From Takakia lepidozioides (Eukaryota; Streptophyta; Takakiopsida; Takakiales; Takakiaceae), in the NCBI GenBank assembly GCA_030704615.1, contig CM060733.1, forward strand, positions 35,464,001 to 35,528,000: a stretch of 64,000 nucleotides of DNA. The letters run 5' to 3'. The notes under the pieces are model-generated. The model did no database searches and was not told the DNA's origin. It saw only the letters and a program-made list of their open reading frames with translations. Every line of letters begins with the position of its first letter. Within the stretch, counting starts at the first letter, position 1. A program made the translations under genes and the position numbers. Positions 10,819-22,103 of this stretch are shown in pieces.

Positions 10819-12480
10819 CTATTTCATGAGCATTAGCGGCATGAGCGGCATGAGCGGAGTAGCAAGACAATCGGTTTTCATGAGCAGTAGTACAAATTCT
10901 GGAAATAAAAAACATAAAAAACATAATTTTAATGGAATGTGTAAGAAAAAAACCAATATATTATTCATTGTTTGAAGGGAAAATTGTAGTTTTGAGAGCC
11001 GTGCTCATGATATTTCGTCTTCCGCTCATGCGAATTCCGAGCGACATCTGCAAAAATGGCGCCGAATTTCGCGGTAATAGGGTCCGCAACCAGAAAAATC
11101 TGCGACGTATTTCACGGTAATAGGTGTCTCCGGAGAAAAAAGGTGCCGAATTTCGCGGCTATAGGTCCCCACATGACAGGTTTGTAAGCCCAAAATTTGG
11201 AAATGTGCCGCCGAATTTCGGTACATGGTGCCGGGGATTGCACAGATGTTGGGCAGTTCTGGGCCATGTAATTGGAAATTCGGCGCCATTTTTCCAGATA
11301 TCGCTCCCGTGCATATTGGGACTTCGCCAATTTTCGGCCCAAAATAGGGAAATTCGGCGCCATTTTTCCAAACATCGTTCCCGTGCATGTTGGGACTTAG
11401 CCAGTTTTCGGCCCAAAATAGGGAAATTCGGCGCCATTTTTCCAGAAATGGCCCCACAACTGCTACTGTTGGAACTCAGTTTTTTGGAATATTGCCTCTC
11501 ATTCCAGGAGTTTTGGGGTGCATTTCATTACACTGCAAAACAAAGTCTGATGCATAAAAATGCATTTGAAAATATCCATATGGTGGATTCCCTTTGCCCC
11601 ATCAATGATTTCTGGAATCCCTAAGGAGGAGTTTGTGCAGCTCGTTCACGCTCAACGCTGGTGCATGAATAAAGTCATCAATAGTCAAGTTCATCCTCAA
11701 CCTCTTCAAGTAAATGTAATACAGATGCTTGCACGGATAATACTTTGAACCCTTCTTTGCTTCCATCAACGAGAAGTCCGTACAATTGCAAGTCGGCTCC
11801 ACTCTAATCGTAATTGTGTATACGTCGTCGCTTACAGCTGAGCCGGCCGTTGCCATCCGATAAACACGCCCAAGGCCGGGTGGGGGTACGTCCACGGAGC
11901 TCTGAATAGTGCAAGCCATCCCAAGAGCATTGACAATCCGAGTCTCATTCAACTTGTTGGGAGGGTGTCGTCTCTTCACTCTTCCGAATAACATTGTGGG
12001 ATGTGCAGAATTGTCCAATCCGTCTCTACTGGACCGAGTAGTCTGCAATGACTGGGTCTGAGGAACTGGAAATGCGTGGGCCGGGACGTCTGTGCATTGC
12101 ACCATTCAAAATCTTGCTGCAGAAAGAGCATCCGCCTCATTCTGAGAGAGGTTGCAACCTGGTGCAACAGGCCAGACGCTCGGAGGCTCCGGCATTCCCT
12201 GAATCTCGTACTTGGGCTTGCCAAATACACAGGTCATTATGTCGTGACTACAGAACCAAAACGTCTGCGTTGTGGCGTGAGCAAATGTGGGAGTAAAAAA
12301 TCTGCCGCTGAAACAAGATGCAGGTACAGCACCGTGTGGGGTTCCTCCGAATTATCTTGCAACAGTGTGCTCTCGTATCGACCCGGATGGCGCAGCACTT
12401 CCCTCGAAATGCCGGCAATGTCCTTGCAATTCTCCACTGTGACTCCGACACTCTTGTCTCCACAATGGGTATGGGAATTA
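10816..12480 (-). mobile_element. Truncated third copy of family 1 with transposase 3' end
   Basis: This segment runs from the element terminus (10816) through subterminal GGCGCC repeats (about 11055-11450) into the 3' part of the transposase gene on minus (open from about 12105 to 11602). The SWIM motif CNC...CKH is preserved. Homology to the other copies stops at about 12475, inside the region upstream of SWIM. It is more diverged than the two large arms are from each other, with frameshifts near 12110-12250, so it is an older or independently decayed copy. Confidence 0.75.
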
Positions 12481-12489
12481 AGATGTCGT

Positions 12490-13440
12490 TGACGACACCT
12501 TAATCCTGAGCACCTGCACACGCACCATGGTTCATTCATGTCGCTCATTTTTCATCCAAAAATCATCCAACATTCATCCATTCTTTTTTTCATTCATCTC
12601 AAAACCATTCATCCGGCAGCTTTTCATCGCACATTCGTACCATATGGTCGTCACTCAGCAAGGATTCTTCTGTCGGATGGGGTGGAGATTGCGTCCGTGC
12701 AATGTAGTTTTTGTCCACGACAATAGGCCATCTTCTTCCCTCGGTTGTAGGCTCCCATTACTAATCTGCTCACGCTTGCAATCTGCTCACGCTTAACGGA
12801 TTCTACTAACGTTTACCACTTAAAGTGTGAGCGTGCTCACGTGAACTGCTCACACGGTAGCTACCCTCAGACTTGTGGGGCCCATTTGATTTTAAATGAA
12901 AGTTTAATATATATGTATTTAATGTTATGAGTTTTTATTTTATTTTCACAAGTTCCAGTTGAGAAGTCGGCACAGACTTGTCCAATGTCGCACTGGTATG
13001 TACTAAAAGTGTGCACAGACTTGCTATTTCCTATCCCACTATGGAATGCGCTCGACATGACTAGTGGGCTTCAAACACACCACCTCGGTCAACTTCATAA
13101 CATAGGAAAATACACAAAAATGTTATGGTCTTGCAATTCTTGAACAAGGATAAAAGACAAACTGGAAGAACACTCACAAAAACTCAGAGACCGCTCATCG
13201 GTAAGTCGGCACAGACTTGCAGAATAGTAGAAGACCCTTCCCGGCAAGTGGCGATAGACGTATGGAATAGAATTTGTTGGCTTAGAAAATAAGAACAGTG
13301 GAACGGAAAGCGGTGGATGCAGAACGTAAGGCAGTATCGTAGGCAAATGCTCCTCATCTTCGCTTGCAGAAGGACGCTTCTGATGACGTTATTCCACCCA
13401 TAGGCAGGGATCATGGCGAAGCATTGCACTGGCCTCGTTC
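12490..13440. other. No gene recognised
   Basis: About 950 bases without a credible coding region. A short motif, CGGCACAGACTTG, occurs at about 12970 and 13210, with a variant near 13013. This may be the 3' flank of the decayed transposase at 13445-13720. Nothing else is supported. Confidence 0.5.
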
Positions 13441-13444
13441 ATAC

Positions 13445-13720
13445 TCAAAGTAGGAAATTAAGTAAGGGGCCGTTGGCACAACAGCGGAGACGTTGAAGAA
13501 AAATCCAGTAAATGTGCTTGCAATGGGTGTACCCTTCCTTCAGATTGCGCATCTTCACAAAGTCGGGACATGTGCAGTCCGGGTAAATGCCAATTGAGAC
13601 GTAATAAACCTGCCCGTTGGTCGCTGAGCCGGAAGTACTGATGGTGTAAACTCTTCCCATCCCCGGTCGAGAAACATCACGGAAGCTCTGAACGATACCT
13701 CACAGTGACATCGCCAATCC
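13445..13720 (-). pseudogene. SWIM-finger fragment of another transposase family
   Basis: A minus-strand reading frame contains PGMGRVYTISTSGSA and then CTCPDF...HCKHIYWIFLQRL. These align in order with the GLGRVYRMATAGSA and CNCTDF...PCKHLYYIYLKRL segments at the C-terminus of the family-1 transposase. This is a CxC...CxH SWIM finger from a third transposase lineage. Only the extreme C-terminus remains. It could once have belonged with the family-3 ParB-methyltransferase gene at 47070, but nothing here proves that. Confidence 0.6.
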
Positions 13721-13739
13721 GACCTTCGTCATATTAAGA

Positions 13740-14290
13740 GCTGTCTGTTTTTTGCGGTTATATTGCTTGCCCCATTTGCATTTGGGGGAGGTAGCCTATA
13801 CTATATGCGCACACAAATGCATGCATATGGAGGAATGTATGCGTGCATACAAATTTTAGATATGCATAGGAACAATTTTATATGCACAACACTTAAATAA
13901 GGGTACCCAAAAAATAAAATAAAATTGTGATTCATCTAATCTTAGGGTCCATAGTCAAAATATCAAAGGATGGAATAAGAATATTCTATATAGAATATTC
14001 CATATTCATTGTATTATTATTCCACATGGGTGAGTGTAGGAATGGGAGAGGAACATGTTGCTTTTATGGCTTTCCAACATGAGAAAAAAGGTCAAAAAAT
14101 TAAAAAGTGACGAGGCACGGCTCCTTGTTAGATACAAATGGTGAAGGTACGGGCTCTTCCAATGGTGGGAGTCTAGTTTGAAGTTCAGAATGGAGCAATG
14201 CTAAGGGAATGCTAGGGAGCTTGTTACATAGGTTTTGCAGTATCTATATATCTATCTTCTGAAACATTTTTATTTTACAAAAACATAATG
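13740..14290. other. AT-rich intergenic DNA, no gene recognised
   Basis: This stretch lies downstream of the family-2 ParB-methyltransferase gene. I see only AT-rich sequence with TGCATGCATA-type motifs (13815-13880). Similar text (GTGCATACAAATTT) occurs at 45595-45610 near the other end of family 2, but in the same rather than inverted orientation, so I do not call it a terminal repeat. Confidence 0.4.
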
Positions 14291-14294
14291 TCCA

Positions 14295-14360
14295 TCAGAG
14301 ATAGAACCCACAACCTATCGGGTATCAAGCCTAGTTCATACCACTACACTACCCATTCAG
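14295..14360 (-). repeat. tRNA-like/SINE-like sequence
   Basis: On minus the text GGGTAGTGTAGTGGTATG resembles a tRNA A-box region and GGTTGTGGGTTCTATCTC resembles a B-box/T-arm, at the spacing expected for a tRNA. The anticodon stem is mismatched and no acceptor stem closes, so it is not a working tRNA gene. A tRNA-derived SINE head or a tRNA pseudogene is the best reading. Confidence 0.4.
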
Positions 14361-14721
14361 ACTTGAAACACTAATGAAATGAAACACTAATGAGATAAAG
14401 ATAGTCACCCTGTGTGTACATAACATGCCACAATACTCATAAGGGTTGATCTTACTAATGATGAAATTTGATAGTTGTGAAGTGCATGTCGAACTTGCAT
14501 TAAGGTAAAGGGATCTATGAAATGCAGTAGAGATCTATGTACAAACTATTACATAGATAAATCAAATGACAGGAAGATAACATGAAATCTGATTTCAACA
14601 CCGTGTCATTTGCCCCATTTGTTTTACCTTACACTAGAGAGAAATACATGTATCATAAAAAATAACAAAAAATTCGGACTGACAATGAGGACAATGTATT
14701 GTATATGTAATTTCTAATTAC

Positions 14722-17700
14722 CTACATAACATCATCAGCTGATACTTCATCATCCGTGTCATAAGCCTGTGATTCAGAGGCATACACATCCATGAAAGCC
14801 TCAACTCTACGCAACCTATCCACGGATTGTCCAACAATAGCTGCTCTTCGGTCAAACAACAGATCATTGGAAAGACCTACATCACGTTGTTGATGTATTG
14901 AATGCAAAGCTTGGGACTCGGCATACGAAGGTAGATAAAACGATGAAAGAGGACTTTGGGGTAGACTATCGTAGATGGTCCGCACAATCCCATCACTGCA
15001 TCAAACATACATGTATACTTATGTTAACAAATCAAATGGGAATGGTTTGCTTTGCAAATAATATAGAGATTGCAACAAAGGGAATGGAGGCGAGACATAC
15101 TCACTAGGAAGTACTGCCGAGATGAAGACCAAGCTTGCGCGCCACCTTAGGAGCGGGGGGTTCCAACAAACTCACAGGACGTTGAATGGTTGGAGTTACC
15201 ACAGATGAAACCAAAACGGGTTGAGTATTTTGAAGTGCAGAGAGACGTGCTGCATACAACGTCTGGTCCCCCTCAAGACCAAATACGTGACGTCCAGACT
15301 CGCGAGCAGCAATAAATGTAGAACCTGCAGGAAAAAAACATGCAATGATGATATTATATCGGATAACAGTTAATGATCATGAATCAGCTCAGAAGTTTTT
15401 AATTACAAAATGGAGACCAATGCAGACCTGTGCCAGCTGTGAGATCCAAAATGCGGGAGCCAGGAGGTGAGCATGTCTCCAACAACACTTGCATGAAGGC
15501 GGGACTACGGTCTCGTGCACCCCTCCAGGCTTGTTGAGGAGTTTGCATGGGTAGTGCAACATCTGGAATGTGGTTGTAGATGGCATCCAACTCAACAGGG
15601 TCTGCAAGGGGGTCCACAACTTTGCCAGACTCACGCAGTTTGAATAGTCCTCCTTGCTTGGTGAGGACATGGGCGTGGAAGAACATGGTCTGTTAGACGT
15701 GCCATTTCCACAAAAACAGTGCACCCGGATGGTTTAATAATATGTATGAGAGTAGGAAGATGAAACATCAAACAATGAGATATTGAAGAGGGATGATTTT
15801 TACCTTTCCTGTCTGAGTGTGTAGAGGGGTGGTATTGATGCAAGTATATTTCCTTGATAATACGGAAATAGAGCTGCCCCTGGAGTAAGAAAAGAGCTCC
15901 AATGCAAAGGAATCATCGGAGCCCTGCAAGAACACCAAGCATCCATTGTCATCCAACAGGTCATTAGCAATGGAGAATGCATACTCCCAATACCGTTTAT
16001 CAAAAGCATTCTAGGGAGGAACCTGTACACCATCCAAACAGCCCTGTACAGGCATTCCTGTTGGGCAGTCCACGATGATCATGTCCACAGCCACATGCAC
16101 ACTTTTTCCATCCACAACACTAGACCAAGTTCCTGGCAACTGCAAACAACATACAGAAAATATAGGAGTCAATAGCCGGATGATGAGGATATAAAAACAT
16201 CGAAGAATTCCTTACATTCAAGTTTGTTTGTTGGGGGAAACTCACATTTTTTAAGAACTCCATGAGCTCTTTCAAGGTCGCATCAGGAGATGTACTTGAG
16301 GCCTCCACCATATCAATGAAATGAGTAGGCATGATCTTCATGCGATACATGCTAGGTGCACCACCAAAAAATGACACTGCACTGTAAGGATGTTCGCCTG
16401 CCTTTGGCTTGTTTCCTTGAGTAGTAGGTGCAGGCACTACAACCAACTGATTTGAAGGATGTGAAGAACTACCAATAGGACCAGCAATAGAAGCCACACC
16501 TGCATTGGGGGCCACACCTGCATTGACATCCGCACCTTTTCTTTTTTGTGATTTGCGTTTTGGTACACCCACAACGGCAGGGACCACTTGGGCTACAGCG
16601 TCAGCGGCCTGTGTAGCAATCTGTTCTGCATGCTCCAGATCAAGAACAGGGACTTCAGTGGAGATACCCCCTTCATCACTCACTGACTGCCTGCGAACAC
16701 ATTCCTTATGAAGTCCCATTTCTGCATAGGGGATAGTACCCTTGGGCATATCCAAATACCAACCCCCCCCCTTCCCGGTGTTCCACACCCCAATCTTCCT
16801 CAATTGCAGGTGTGTACATGGAAGCTTGTTGAGCACCAAACTTCCAGGCCATCTGAAACTTGGGCTCAGCCTTAAGTCGATCACTCGGTACAAGCACAAA
16901 TCTCATGTACCTAAAATACAAACACATTCAAAGTTATTGTGGAGACAAATATTTATGCAACCTGTTCAACAATTGAACAAGCACATTAAGAAACATGTAT
17001 ATCCCAATGTACTAGAAAAATACTTGAAGCATAGACATTTTTGACTTACAAGGTGTATACACTATCCATGTACAATGCAATGGAAAGATGGTACCTGAAT
17101 AAAATCCGTCTCACCACCTTCTCCCCACCTGTTTGTTGTTCCCAATCATTGCCTCTGAATGGCCCCTTTGGCAATGAGAACTCTCTATGAAACAACTCAT
17201 TGAAATGAGTCATCTTCCATGTATCCATGTAGTCTCCCAGACTCTCACTCTCTCCTTCCTCCAAGGCAACATGAAATTGGCCAGGCTGAGTGGTGTACAA
17301 GGCAAACTGAGCCAAGGCAACCTTGCGAAGCTGCCAGAAAATACAGTCGGTTAAATAACTATGTTAATGTGTCATCAACAAAATGAATTAATTGCATTGA
17401 GAAGATAGTGATTGTACATGTACCTGCCACCAAAAAGTCCTTCTATTCAGCCAAGGATCAAGTGTTGGCCCACTGATAGGCCCGAGTGGAAAAAAATTAC
17501 GGTCGTGAAGTGTTTGGTCTCCATTCCATATATGTAGCCATTCCACCTTTTCTGCAGGATCCACCCGGGCGGTAGCAATGTTCACCATTTTCTCTTGGGT
17601 CATTTCCTCTGATCCTGCCTTTACACGTGACCAATGCAGTTTAAGTTCTTGGAGAAACATGAAGCAGAGGTGAATCTTGTCTATGGATGCAAAGAATGAA

Positions 17701-18670
17701 ACTTGGTTAAGACATGATGTTACCTTGTACAAAATCTCTGTCATTGCATGGACTGTCAGGTTATACCAAGTCTTTCCTGCTTTCTTGATGCATTCGTCGT
17801 ATTGCTCTTTCCTCAATACATTCTTCCATTCAGAGACAGGTGTAAGGCCAATCATATTGACCTTGCAAACCAAGTGCACAAATTTGGATGTAACATGTGC
17901 CCTCTCTGTTGCCCTGCACATATAAAATATGATCATTAGAAAGAAGATGTGTATATGTACATCCATTGAGCAAGAACATGACAACATTGAACATGAAAGT
18001 AAATGAAGAATAGAAAGGAAACTCACACATTCACTCCATCCATGATGGATCTGAGGGAACCACGATTTTCAATGTCCGCATTGAGCACCCAACTTGTCAC
18101 ACAGACATGCCTTGACAAGTTGGCCCCATGAACTTCATTGATATAGGGATACCATGCTTGAAGCCTATGATTCCCATCCCCGACATGAAACATCTTCCCC
18201 CGAAGATGATGCAACTTTGGCTTGGACTCAAGATACTTCTCAAACTCATCATTGACTGTTTTCCAATGACTATCCCATGTAGAGATGATATCAGGACCTA
18301 CATCTATAGTAGATCCATCAATCCCCTCAACAGAAACATAGAACACGGCTGCTCCTGGATGGTATCCAGAATAGAAGTTTCCTCTAAGCTTTAGGATGTC
18401 GTTGGCAAGGGCGGGCCTAACAACCTGCATAGAAATCATGCGACACAATGGAATGTCCATAACTCCATCCTCAATGAGGAGGGACCTGAAAGTTACATTC
18501 AGATCTTGTTTCTTTTCCGGAATAATTGCCTGTTTGGCATCTAGAGAAAGAGGATCATTAGATGTTGTATCCTCTTCATACTCATCTGCCCCCCAATTCC
18601 CTGCATCAATGTCGTCAATAATGGTTGCAAGCGTCCCGGCCTCCACAGCTTCAGTTGTAGTAGTAATTTC
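14722..18670 (-). pseudogene. ParB-domain/beta-class methyltransferase-like gene, family 2
   Basis: A multi-exon gene on minus, colinear with the family-1 gene. Exon from 18670: acidic N-terminus, then a ParB/Srx-like domain with IPLCRMISMQVVRPAL (box I-like) and VGDGNHRLQAW (box II-like, about 18170). Helical exons follow (about 17.91-17.71, 17.65-17.43, 17.33-17.09 and 16.92-16.24 kb), the latter with a Lys-rich segment. The next exon (about 16.13-15.9 kb) encodes VDMIIVDCPTG, a motif-IV-like strand where DPPY would be expected, and contains a TAG at 16011-16013 where family 1 has Trp. Then comes a motif X/I exon (about 15.69-15.43 kb; RSPAFMQ and ILDLTAGTG), an exon at 15324-15105 continuing with STFIAARESGRHVFGLEGD (motif I/II), and a last exon from 14985. 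A likely first exon is at 40395-40472, so intron 1 now contains the LTR elements. The TAG makes a full-length product doubtful. Confidence 0.7.
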
Positions 18671-18849
18671 CTAATTCCATAGACCAAAACAGTTCAAGAT
18701 GTCAGTGTATGAGAAGAGCACATGTGTGAATGTATAATATGTAAAAAGAGCAGTTCAGTGTCATGGTTGCATGAAGAAAACAAATGAATTTGGATAGTCA
18801 ACTAATTCCATGAATATCCTTGTCTTTCAAAGCTTACAACTTGGAGCAG

Positions 18850-19864
18850 AATACAGGCGTGAGCATCCCCACAGAGGACCTCCGACCACCTACGCCGGCG
18901 CATATGACACATATGTGCAACCAACTCAAAATTTGACAAGATTTGAGACCGTTGAAGAAATTTTTGCTCAAGGAGCTCCAAGCATATGCGCCGGCGCATA
19001 CCATGGAAGGGAGGTTGTAGCCAAACATACAGGAGCACCTTGAAAGATCAAACTAGGCCTATGGAAGCATGTGGAGTTGTGGAGGTGGCAACGTAGAAGC
19101 TTTGAGATACTTGAATACTGTGATCAACCAAAATAGGGAAGGTTCCCCAAGCGTCTGCGCCGACGGAGGTGGCAGCCTCGACACTTTGGAGCTTACGTAA
19201 CACATGGAATATACAACAAAAAACCAAGCTCCAAGCATCTCCGCCGGCGGAGATGCTTGCATGAGGTTCCTGAAACCTAGGAGCTAAGCAAAAAAAGATT
19301 GTGTTCAATGGGTATGCGCCGGCGGATATGGCAGCCCAGCCCGCTCGGAGCATCAACAACTTATGAGAATGCGGAGAAACAAAAGAGATGGAAGGGGGGG
19401 AGAACTTCCTGAAATATGTGAGCAGCCATGCTGCACGGGTCTGTGTTGACAGAGGTGGCAGCCTTGGTGCTTTGGAGCTTCCGTAACACAGGGAATATGC
19501 AAAAAAAACCAAGCTCCAAGTGTCTCCGCCGGTGGAGACGCTTGCAGGAGGTTCCTGAAACCTATGATCTGAGCAAAAAAAAATGTACTCAATGGGTATG
19601 CGCCGGCGGATATGCCAACGCAGCCCACTCGGAGCATCAGCAACTTTTGAGCATGCGGAAAAACAAAGAAGATGGAAAATGGGAGAACTTCCTGAAACAT
19701 TTGAGCAGCCCTGCTGCACAGGTATGCGCTGGCGGATATGCCAGCCCAACCCGCTCGGAGCATCAGCAACGTATGAGCATGCAAAAAAATAAACGGGATG
19801 GGAGTAGAGGAGCACTTCCTGAAACATGCGAGCATCCCAGCTCCAACGGTATGCGCCGGCGGAG
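18850..19864. repeat. Family-2 palindromic array (left part)
   Basis: GC-rich palindromes such as TATGCGCCGGCGCATA and TCTCCGCCGGCGGAGA are spaced through unique-looking linkers. Core starts are about 18894, 18990, 19159, 19243, 19318, 19445, 19528, 19602, 19728 and 19855, giving steps of 96, 169, 84, 75, 127, 83, 74, 126 and 127 bp. Some cores are degenerate (GCCGAC, GTTGAC, GCTGGC). The array continues after the retrotransposon at 40172-40360. It occupies the same place relative to the ParB-methyltransferase and transposase genes as the family-1 array, but shares no sequence with it beyond being palindromic and CpG-rich. Confidence 0.8.
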
Positions 19865-19869
19865 GTGGC
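19865..19869. other. Target-site duplication of element A (left)
   Basis: GTGGC immediately before the 5' LTR, matched by GTGGC at 40167-40171 immediately after the 3' LTR. Removing the element restores a continuous palindrome-array unit (GGAGGTGGCAGCC), which supports a simple insertion. Confidence 0.9.
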
Positions 19870-20704
19870 TGTTAGGAGGCAGTCTGGGACTTAGGCATTT
19901 TTTATGGGTTCTGTGGAGTCTGGGACTTAGACACTTCTATGGGTTCTGAGGGGTACCCTTAATTTTTTGAGATAGCCCGTCACAGCCATACACAGCCCGT
20001 CACAGTCAGTCACAGCCCGACACAGACACAGCCCGTCACACCCATACACAGCCAGTCACAATCTGACACAGTCGCATAGTCAGTCACAGCTGTCACAGTC
20101 GTAGGGAACGGTATGACAGGGAAGACTGTGGGGAACAAACATCTGCCGGGGAACATGTAATTCACGGAGGACGGTTAGTGAAGGAAAACGGTTAGAACAG
20201 GGGGAAGGGAGAAAGCGGCGAGCGGAGAGAAAGGGACATATACTTTTTGGGATGGAGATCACTCCTGGGGGGAAAAGGATGGAGATCGGAGGAAGGGAAG
20301 CTGGCGAGGAGGAAGGAGATACTATAGGACAGAGTTAGTACGAGATGTAGATTTACTTAGAGGGATAGATTAGAGAAGTTAGGACATCAGCATGTATCCG
20401 ATTATGATTAATCTGATTCTCATCCGATACAAACACCTTGTGTTGAGAGACTTGAGTGAAGCTGTGTATGAATGAAATCAGGAGGCCCAAAGAAGCAATC
20501 TGACGCTTAAAAAGATACCTGGTCAAGATAAACAGGGAATATAAACTGATAAGGAATGTAATTGGAAACCCAACAATGATTCACTAGCTGCAGGTCATGA
20601 CTGATTGTTTCACGCGGGCTGAATGCTTAGAGATATCCAACTCTTCTATCTTGGAGTTTCCCCCTCGGATAGCGAAGGGATGGGTGAGTAAAAGCCATGT
20701 GACA
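19870..20704 (+). repeat. 5' LTR of element A
   Basis: Begins TGTTAG and ends GACA, 835 bp. It carries a CACAGCC/CACAGCCCGT minisatellite at 19975-20100. The ATG of the leader reading frame (20597) is inside the LTR. The 3' LTR is about 40 bp longer, mainly from extra minisatellite copies. Confidence 0.9.
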
Positions 20705-21291
20705 TTTGGCGACCATACTGGGGAACTGAGTCATGAACAACCAGATGTGACAGGCATCTGGTGGGATCATGGTGGTTGGAGGATTAAAGAATTTGAAGTG
20801 AATCAAATTCCCTGTGGAACGAAGGAAGAAAGATTGTCCAAACAATTCTTTCAAAGGTTCTTGGAATTGCCAGACGGTTGTAAGAAAATATTCTTAAGCG
20901 AGTGCATGATGCTGATCCGGAATGGGGTCTGGAGAAAGGAGTGATAAAGATTTATCAGGTAGCCTGTAGAGGAAGAGCACGGTGGTTACCAACATTGGTT
21001 TATGTGATAGCCTTACTATCTATTAAGCGGGTAGAGTTTGAAAGCTGGGAGGAAAGGAAAGTGAATGTTTACACTCATATGCATGAGGAGCTTGTATTGG
21101 TAAAGAATTGGATTCCAAAGGATATCTTGTGGATCAAACTTACACCAAGAACAGCTTTTCAGACTTGTTTACCATATGGTTATATGGTAACGGAGACTTC
21201 CAGTATAGCCAGAGGTACATTGAAGCTGGAAAGAAACCCAGGCATATATGAGAGATACTACAGGAGAGAATTTTGGTTGTTGCCACACTAA
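20597..21291 (+). pseudogene. Leader reading frame of element A, frameshifted
   Basis: A reading frame starts inside the LTR and crosses the primer-binding site into the 5' internal region. It is intact in element B (231 residues, 37009-37704). In A one A is missing in the run near 20884, giving an early stop; the frame resumes from 20902 and ends at 21291. Conserved segments include IAKGWVSKS, LSKQFFQRF and ARWLPTLVYVIALLSIKR. I recognise no domain; the product is basic to neutral with one hydrophobic stretch. Conservation in three copies suggests it was translated. Confidence 0.6.
20705..20722 (+). promoter_or_regulatory. Primer-binding site of element A
   Basis: TTTGGCGACCATACTGGG directly follows the LTR end; TGG fits the complement of a tRNA CCA end after two T bases. 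The same sequence follows the LTR of element B and the fragment at 10211. I cannot assign the tRNA with confidence. Confidence 0.65.
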
Positions 21292-21312
21292 AAGAAATGA
21301 AAGATATGGGAC

Positions 21313-22095
21313 ATGAGTGATGAAAGAGAAGCTAGACTCCAAAGATATTCAGCAAAAAGAGAAAGTTATCTGAAAGCTCATTATCCATACCTGTGGGAGA
21401 GAGGAATAGACATTGGGGAATCATCTGGACCTCTCACACCATTGAGATCAGGGAGTACATCACCTATACCAGAGGAGCTAGAGTTGGATACCACACCTTC
21501 TTTTTCTTTGCAAGAAAGATTAAGGGACTTGGCAGAGGAAGAAGATCAACCACGAGGTGAAAGATCTGAGGTACATCCCTGGATAAAAGATTTGGCAGAA
21601 ATCTTTGATAAGAGTTGGCATGGAACACCAAGAGCAGGAACTCCAGTTTCGGGAGCAGAAGAGGAGGATGCAGAACCAGCGGAGAGTTCAAACTCTCCAA
21701 CATTATTACAAAATAGTTACATGAGTGAAGAAGAAGAAAACCAAGGAAAGAAATTGGAAGATGAGGAATATGAAGAAGTAGACCCAGCAGCTGAGGTTGA
21801 GACTACAACCAGGACATCCCAACCCGTTGGACCTGGATCAAGTGGAGCACTTGGATCACAGGCCAACGAAGGTGTCGGCTCAGAGGGATCAGGCGAAAGA
21901 CCTGGATCTGGCTCTGGGGGGACAGGGAGTGTGGAAAGTAGTGCAACTGAGGCTGGGAATACTGTGAATATAGAAAGGCCAGGAGCAGGAAGGGCTCAGG
22001 GGCCAGTAATTGGTGGAAGAACCACCACAAATACTACAGGTCCACAGGGACCAGCATCAGCCAAAGGCCAACAACTGTCAGGGGGCAGGGTGTAG
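21313..22095 (+). CDS. Acidic retroelement ORF (gag N-terminal-like), element A
   Basis: 260 codons, starting MSDEREARLQRYSAKRESYL. After about residue 60 it is low-complexity and rich in Glu, Ser, Gly and Thr, with no clear fold. It ends at a TAG 8 bases before the gag-pol ATG, in a different frame, so expression of both from one mRNA would need reinitiation or a second transcript. The first about 80 residues are kept in element B, where the rest is deleted. It is probably part of the structural region; no specific function can be assigned. Confidence 0.6.
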   Translation: MSDEREARLQRYSAKRESYLKAHYPYLWERGIDIGESSGPLTPLRSGSTSPIPEELELDTTPSFSLQERLRDLAEEEDQPRGERSEVHPWIKDLAEIFDKSWHGTPRAGTPVSGAEEEDAEPAESSNSPTLLQNSYMSEEEENQGKKLEDEEYEEVDPAAEVETTTRTSQPVGPGSSGALGSQANEGVGSEGSGERPGSGSGGTGSVESSATEAGNTVNIERPGAGRAQGPVIGGRTTTNTTGPQGPASAKGQQLSGGRV

Positions 22096-22103
22096 GGTCG
22101 CAG

